A stretch of 15,664 nucleotides of DNA from Paracoccaceae bacterium (GTDB taxonomy: Bacteria > Pseudomonadota > Alphaproteobacteria > Rhodobacterales > Rhodobacteraceae). Below are positions 13,204 to 15,664 of this stretch, piece after piece. Made by a program: the position numbers and the translations under genes. The stretch lies in assembly GCA_026982255.1 (NCBI GenBank), contig JALSHL010000172.1:1-15664 (forward strand), given 5' to 3'. The notes under the pieces were generated by a model. The model made no database searches and was not told the DNA's origin. It saw only the letters and a program-made list of their open reading frames with translations. Each line of letters starts with the position of its first letter. Position 1 is the first letter of the stretch.

Positions 13204-14063
13204 TACGTCTGGTCCTGTTCCTTTTTCTGTTGCCGGTGCTGGCCAGCGCGGGGGCTTTGGTGCCCTCGGGCCGGATCGTCTGGAAATCGGACGTCGAGGG
13301 CTTCGGCGGCCTGTCGGGGATCGAGGTCGCGCAGGATGGCACCTTCCTCGCGATCTCCGATCGCGGTATGTTCTTCGAGGGGCGCCTGCTGCATTCCGCT
13401 GGTCGGTTGAGCGGCGTCGAATTGACCGGTCGCGCGCCGATCCTCGACAGCAAGGGCCGCCCGCTCGATGCGCGCAACACGGATGCCGAAGGGCTGGCGA
13501 TGACCCCGGAGGGCCGGTTTTTCGTGTCGTTCGAGAGCAACCAGCGGGTCATGGAGCACGCCGATACCGAAACCGCCGCCACATTTCTGCCGCGCGATCC
13601 GGCGTTCCGTTCCTTCAACTACAATTCGGGGCTGGAGGCGCTGGCCCTCGATCCGCAGGGGCGGGTGGTCGCGATACCGGAACGCTCCGGCAAGCTGACC
13701 CGCCCGTTTCCGGTCTATCGGCTGGAAGGGGATGTCTGGACGGTCCCCTTTTCCATTCCCCGCACCGAAGGGTTCCTTGTCACCGGCGCCGATTTCGGTC
13801 CCGACGGGCGGCTCTATGTGCTGGAGCGCGACTTCACATGGCGCGGCGGGTTTTCAACCCGCGTGCGCCGTTTCGCCCTCACCGGCGACAGCCTGTCCGC
13901 CGGTGAAACCCTTCTGGAGACTCCGCCCGGACGACTGGACAATATGGAGGGGATTTCCCTCTGGGTGGACAGCGATGGCCAGACGCGCCTGACCCTGATT
14001 GCCGACGACAATTTCAATCTGTTGCAGAACACGGTTATCGCCGAGTATCTGGTTACCGATTAG
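13200..14063 (+). CDS. Secreted esterase-like-activity-of-phytase family protein
   Basis: This 287-residue exported protein has the signal peptide MIRLVLFLFLLPVLASA, cleaved after A17. The mature part has beta-propeller-like repeats seen in the 'esterase-like activity of phytase' domain family. GFGGLSGIEVAQDGTFLAISDRG lies near the N-terminus of the mature protein; DAEGLAMTPEGRFFVSFE, GLEALALDPQGR and GADFGPDGRLYVLERDF follow at intervals of about one blade. The family is common in alphaproteobacteria; enzymatic activity is assumed from the family name and is not proven for most members. The ATG at 13200 is chosen because it overlaps the mepA stop (ATGA) and yields a clean signal peptide; longer in-frame starts would lie within mepA. 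The TAG stop overlaps the stop of the convergent LOG gene by 4 nt (TTAG). Confidence 0.85.
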   Translation: MIRLVLFLFLLPVLASAGALVPSGRIVWKSDVEGFGGLSGIEVAQDGTFLAISDRGMFFEGRLLHSAGRLSGVELTGRAPILDSKGRPLDARNTDAEGLAMTPEGRFFVSFESNQRVMEHADTETAATFLPRDPAFRSFNYNSGLEALALDPQGRVVAIPERSGKLTRPFPVYRLEGDVWTVPFSIPRTEGFLVTGADFGPDGRLYVLERDFTWRGGFSTRVRRFALTGDSLSAGETLLETPPGRLDNMEGISLWVDSDGQTRLTLIADDNFNLLQNTVIAEYLVTD

Positions 14064-14875
14064 CTCTGCCAGTTCTTCAGCACGTCCCATGCCTCCTCGG
14101 CGGTTTCGACAAAATTCACCAGATCTATATCCTCGGGGCTGATAGTGCCGGCCTCGGCCAGAGCGCCCCAATTGATAATGTTGCACCAGAATTCGCGCCC
14201 GAACAGCAGGATCGGCATCGGCTCCATACGTTTGGTCTGGATCAGGGTCAGGGCCTCGAACAGCTCGTCCATGGTGCCGAAGCCGCCGGGGAATACCGCG
14301 ATGGCCTTGGCGCGCATCAGGAAGTGCATCTTGCGGATGGCGAAATAGTGGAAGTTGAAACACAGTTCCGGCGTTGCATATTCGTTCGGAGCCTGCTCGT
14401 GCGGCAGAACGATGTTGAGGCTGATCGACTCGCCACCGACATCAAGCGCACCACGGTTGCCGGCTTCCATCACGCCCGGCCCGCCGCCGGTGCAGACGAC
14501 ATATTCGCGATCTCCGTTCGCCATGCTCGCCTTGGTGCAGAGTGCGGCAAATTTGCGTGCCTCGGCATAGTATTTCGACAGATCGGCCAGCGTTTTCGTC
14601 TTGGCCTTGTCTTTGTGGTCCGGGTCGGGGATGCGTGCCCCGCCGAACAGAACCACGGTGGACTTGATCCCCTTTTCCTCGAAGGCCATTTCCGGTTTCA
14701 GCAGTTCCAGTTGCAACCGCACGGGGCGCAACTCGTCCCGCGTCAGGAAATCGGGATCGGCGAAGGCCAGACGATAGGTCGGGGATTGCGTCTGCGGCGT
14801 TTCAGGCACGCAGCAGGTCTTGTCGATATCTTCGCGTGCATCGGGGAAGCGGTCTTGCCGGTATTTGGAGTTCAT
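14060..14875 (-). CDS. LOG-family nucleotide-monophosphate phosphoribohydrolase (TIGR00730-like, long form)
   Basis: This 271-residue Rossmann-fold protein carries the LOG hallmark FPGGFGTMDELFE (195-207) and the preceding GGGPGVMEAGNRGA (130-143). RKMH (181-184) supplies the conserved Arg/Lys between the two motifs. LOG proteins cleave nucleoside 5'-monophosphates to the base and ribose 5-phosphate; in plants this activates cytokinins, and in bacteria it is linked to nucleotide turnover. An N-terminal extension of about 70 residues, containing a CC pair (21-22), makes it longer than the approximately 190-residue short LOGs. The ATG at 14875 is preferred because AAGGGC precedes it; the frame remains open upstream without recognisable sequence. 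The gene is divergent from dapD (107-nt gap), and its stop overlaps that of the phytase-like gene. Confidence 0.92.
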   Translation of the reverse strand: MNSKYRQDRFPDAREDIDKTCCVPETPQTQSPTYRLAFADPDFLTRDELRPVRLQLELLKPEMAFEEKGIKSTVVLFGGARIPDPDHKDKAKTKTLADLSKYYAEARKFAALCTKASMANGDREYVVCTGGGPGVMEAGNRGALDVGGESISLNIVLPHEQAPNEYATPELCFNFHYFAIRKMHFLMRAKAIAVFPGGFGTMDELFEALTLIQTKRMEPMPILLFGREFWCNIINWGALAEAGTISPEDIDLVNFVETAEEAWDVLKNWQS

Positions 14876-14914
14876 CGGGTTGCCCTTGATAATACAATAG
14901 TCATATCTGCCACA

Positions 14915-14943
14915 TTGCACCGGACGGGCATAGGAAGTATAGC
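14915..14943 (+). promoter_or_regulatory. Candidate dapD promoter
   Basis: TTGCAC (14915-14920) and TATAGC (14938-14943) are spaced by 17 nt in the 107-nt LOG/dapD divergent gap. The RNA start would be near 14950, about 33 nt before the dapD ATG. The -10 box matches four of six consensus positions, and the -35 has the conserved TTG only. Confidence 0.4.
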
Positions 14944-14982
14944 CTGCATCGGAACAACAGCAGTCACAAATCGGGGAAATCC

Positions 14983-15664
14983 ATGTCGAACGCACAGCTT
15001 GAAACCGCCATCGAAGCCGCATGGGAGGCTCGCGATACCATCAGCCCCGCCACCACCGGCGAGGTGCGCGAGGCTATCGAGGACACACTGACTGCGCTCG
15101 ACAGCGGCAAGCTGCGCGTGGCCGAGCCGCGCGAGGGTGGCGAATGGCATGTGAACCAGTGGGCCAAGAAGGCGGTTCTGCTGTCCTTCCGTCTGAACGA
15201 CATGGAAATGATCGAGGGCAGCAACGGCGGTGGCAGCTGGTGGGACAAGGTGCCGAGCAAATGGGTCGGCTGGGACGAGAACCGGTGGAAATCCGCGGGT
15301 TTCCGTGCGGTGCCCGGTTCCATCGTGCGCCGCTCTGCCTATATCGCGCCGGGTGTGGTGCTGATGCCGTCGTTTGTGAATATCGGCGCCTATGTGGACG
15401 AGGGGGCGATGGTTGACGGCTGGGCCACGGTCGGTTCCTGCGCGCAGATCGGCAAGAACGTGCATCTGTCCGGCGGCGTCGGCATCGGCGGCGTGCTGGA
15501 ACCCATGCAGGCCGGTCCGACCATTATCGAGGACAACTGCTTCATCGGCGCCCGCTCCGAGGTGGTCGAGGGCTGCATCGTCCGTGAAGGTTCGGTTCTG
15601 GGCATGGGCGTGTTTATCGGCAAATCCACGAAAATCCTCGACCGCGAAACCGGCGAGGTCATGT
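14983..15664 (+). CDS. dapD: Tetrahydrodipicolinate N-succinyltransferase, DapD (3' cut by window edge)
   Basis: The frame is open from the ATG at 14983 to the last base, giving 227 residues of a protein usually near 275. DapD transfers succinyl from succinyl-CoA to tetrahydrodipicolinate in the succinylase route to meso-diaminopimelate and lysine, supplying both protein and peptidoglycan. An N-terminal helical domain (about 1-100) is followed by a left-handed beta-helix built of hexapeptide repeats. It includes FVNIGAYVDEGAMVDGWATV (131-150), GSCAQIGKNVHLSGGVGIGG (151-170), VLEPMQAGP and IIEDNCFIGARSEVVEG (181-197), which together are specific for DapD. The ribosome site is GGGGAAAT, a few bases before the ATG. 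The next gene in many relatives is dapE, but it would lie outside the window. Confidence 0.96.
   Translation, partial: MSNAQLETAIEAAWEARDTISPATTGEVREAIEDTLTALDSGKLRVAEPREGGEWHVNQWAKKAVLLSFRLNDMEMIEGSNGGGSWWDKVPSKWVGWDENRWKSAGFRAVPGSIVRRSAYIAPGVVLMPSFVNIGAYVDEGAMVDGWATVGSCAQIGKNVHLSGGVGIGGVLEPMQAGPTIIEDNCFIGARSEVVEGCIVREGSVLGMGVFIGKSTKILDRETGEVM

Noticed and set aside
14876..15022. N-terminal extension of the LOG protein across the divergent gap into dapD
   Set aside because: It would overlap the dapD start and its proposed promoter; the ATG at 14875 has its own ribosome site.
1..15664. CRISPR arrays, tRNA/rRNA genes, insertion sequences, toxin-antitoxin or phage-defence genes
   Set aside because: I looked for regular repeats, transposase motifs, terminal inverted repeats with target duplications, and cloverleaf-like sequences, and saw none.

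Overview
The window looks like a piece of an alphaproteobacterial chromosome, most likely Rhodobacterales (Rhodobacteraceae/Roseobacter type). I infer this from the moderately high GC with GC-rich third codon positions, from the phasin, SleB-like hydrolase, short-form IlvA, class V aminotransferase and long LOG-family protein, and from the divergent LOG/dapD pair. No rRNA, tRNA, CRISPR array, insertion sequence or phage gene was seen. Coding density is very high, and the longest gene-free stretch is 158 nt (4966-5123).

Layout. The window opens with the C-terminus of a phasin (1-219), closed by a strong hairpin terminator, then csaA (+). From 636 to 4965 everything is on the minus strand, read right to left: ilvA, an alpha/beta hydrolase, a SleB-like lipoprotein, a KASIII-like ketoacyl synthase and tdk. 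The ilvA/argG gap is a divergent control region. argG (+) is followed after only 6 nt by the first of four consecutive small membrane proteins of the DUF3592 type (6366-8744). Next come, on the minus strand, a class V aminotransferase (8741-9868) and a DUF167/YggU protein (9934-10245). A plus-strand group follows: a secreted four-cysteine protein of unknown function, a UMF1-type MFS transporter, the murein endopeptidase MepA and a secreted phytase-esterase-like protein. The last three are packed as one operon, with gaps of 0 nt and a 4-nt ATGA overlap. A LOG-family protein (-) and the start of dapD (+, cut by the window end) finish the window.

How the genes fit together. Most are housekeeping: amino-acid synthesis (ilvA, argG, dapD), nucleotide salvage (tdk), PHB granules (phasin) and cell-wall remodelling (SleB-like, MepA, and dapD through the diaminopimelate supply). 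The least explained part is the DUF3592 block. Its four genes alternate in type (A-B-A'-B'), as if a two-gene unit had been duplicated. All are predicted to hold a small domain in the periplasm between membrane segments, and I know no assigned function for the family. A second open question is the MFS-MepA-esterase operon, where a permease of unknown substrate sits with two exported hydrolases.

Compactness is a theme. All three convergent gene pairs meet with 0 nt between stops or with overlapping stop codons, which leaves no room for terminators between them.
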